Of a stretch of DNA of 33,032 nt, positions 32,611 through 33,032 are shown piece by piece (positions within the stretch are counted from its first letter, which is position 1; every line of letters begins with the position of its first letter). The translations under genes and the position numbers were made by a program. The notes beneath the pieces were generated by a model. It worked only from the letters and a program-made list of their open reading frames with translations, was not told where the DNA came from and ran no database searches. This DNA comes from JAJPHJ01 sp035622315 (GTDB lineage: Bacteria; Vulcanimicrobiota; Vulcanimicrobiia; Eremiobacterales; Eremiobacteraceae). The stretch lies in the NCBI GenBank assembly GCA_035622315.1, contig DASPVP010000074.1, positions 1 through 33,032 of the forward strand, given 5' to 3'.

Positions 32611-33032
32611 CTACCGCTTCGGACGACCCGAATCACAGACCCGAGCCGTATCGGCTCGGATGAAATCAGCCACCCAGTTCGTCTGCCACGTTCGATTGTC
32701 GTACGAGAAAGCCTGACTCCACTGAGCGTGATTCTGGTCGAGGATCGTCCAGATGAAGCGCACTTTTACCGGCCGCCCGTTGTCCGTATCCTGCGAGTAG
32801 AACTCGCCGCGCGAACCGTGAAACCCACCAACGACTGGCGGCAGACCTAGCTGACCAGTTTTGCTGCTCACCCAATAGATCGACCACTGGCGCGTGTTTG
32901 GATCGAATGTTCGCAGCGTTAGACCTGCCGACTTTCTTGTCGGCATATACAGCTCGTCGACCGTGACCATGCCGGCAAGATACTCTTGCATGCACAGTGT
33001 GCCGGGAAAATCTATCCACCGTGCGTCTTTTG
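32611..33032 (-). CDS. DUF1579-like protein, C-terminal part (cut by window end)
   Basis: At least 139 residues are visible, and the frame runs off the window. Visible motifs are LTLRTFDPNTRQWSIYWV, LGLPPVVGGFHGSRGEFYSQD, GRPVKVRFIWTIL and the C-terminal RTWQTNWVADFIR. Alternating strands and the repeated TFD-x-W-x-IYW and VRFIW patterns match the DUF1579/lipocalin-like beta-barrel family, whose members have no firmly assigned function. The true start lies outside the window; Met at 32991 is internal because the frame upstream (WIDFPGTLC) also fits the family. Confidence 0.8.
   Translation of the reverse strand, partial: KDARWIDFPGTLCMQEYLAGMVTVDELYMPTRKSAGLTLRTFDPNTRQWSIYWVSSKTGQLGLPPVVGGFHGSRGEFYSQDTDNGRPVKVRFIWTILDQNHAQWSQAFSYDNRTWQTNWVADFIRADTARVCDSGRPKR

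Overview
The window looks like chromosomal DNA from a high-GC, Gram-negative-type (diderm) bacterium, because it carries a complete RND/adaptor/TolC-type efflux operon, lipoproteins and secreted beta-propeller proteins. Many genes overlap by 1-4 bases and start at GTG or TTG. The mix of genes (aerobic CO-dehydrogenase-type maturation genes, CHASE3-SpoIIE phosphatase, sortilin-like propellers, cupredoxin-like lipoproteins, kinase-less multi-TM/PDZ sensor) suggests a little-studied soil lineage such as Eremiobacterota (WPS-2) or a neighbour. That assignment is inference, since no marker gene is present.

Layout. 1-2243: truncated DNA photolyase and a TauE/SafE permease (minus), divergent from a DUF1858-Mrp fusion ATPase (plus). 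2307-4302 (minus): two paralogous cupredoxin-like lipoproteins and a TlpA-type thiol oxidoreductase. 4448-7688 (plus): an overlapping CoxD-CoxE-XdhC/CoxF maturation operon with no molybdenum hydroxylase subunits beside it, followed by a 15-residue lysine-rich mini-gene with its own ribosome binding site and terminator. 7890-10214 (minus): a small CxxC protein coupled to a CHASE3-SpoIIE phosphatase, then monothiol glutaredoxin and BolA. 10310-11595 (plus): a CcdA-fold membrane protein that has lost both redox cysteines, coupled to a TPR protein; two perfect palindromes lie in the divergent region before it. 11623-17642 (minus): a three-gene RND efflux operon. 17780-22932 (plus): an OPT transporter coupled to a large sortilin-like propeller protein, converging on its own paralogue at 22947-25910 (minus).

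25940-26850 is the most unusual part. Three tandem modules with a 300-base period each contain a conserved structured leader, a strong ribosome binding site, a 31-33 codon gene and a rho-independent terminator. The encoded peptides share a near-identical 22-residue N-terminal part and differ in a short cysteine-containing C-terminus, which resembles a RiPP precursor or signalling-peptide array. Downstream on the same strand lie a secreted His-rich TTHB210/DUF5602-like protein, a ComP-like PDZ/multi-TM sensor without a kinase domain, a small membrane protein and an AraC-family regulator. 31063-33032 holds a secreted glycosidase-like TIM barrel, a 43-residue zinc-ribbon protein and the C-terminal part of a DUF1579-like protein cut by the window end.

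Functional themes: Fe-S and thiol/copper handling (Mrp, GrxD-BolA, TlpA, cupredoxins), envelope export, peptide uptake/processing (OPT plus propellers), and a candidate peptide-based system. The last is a hypothesis built from sequence patterns and gene order.
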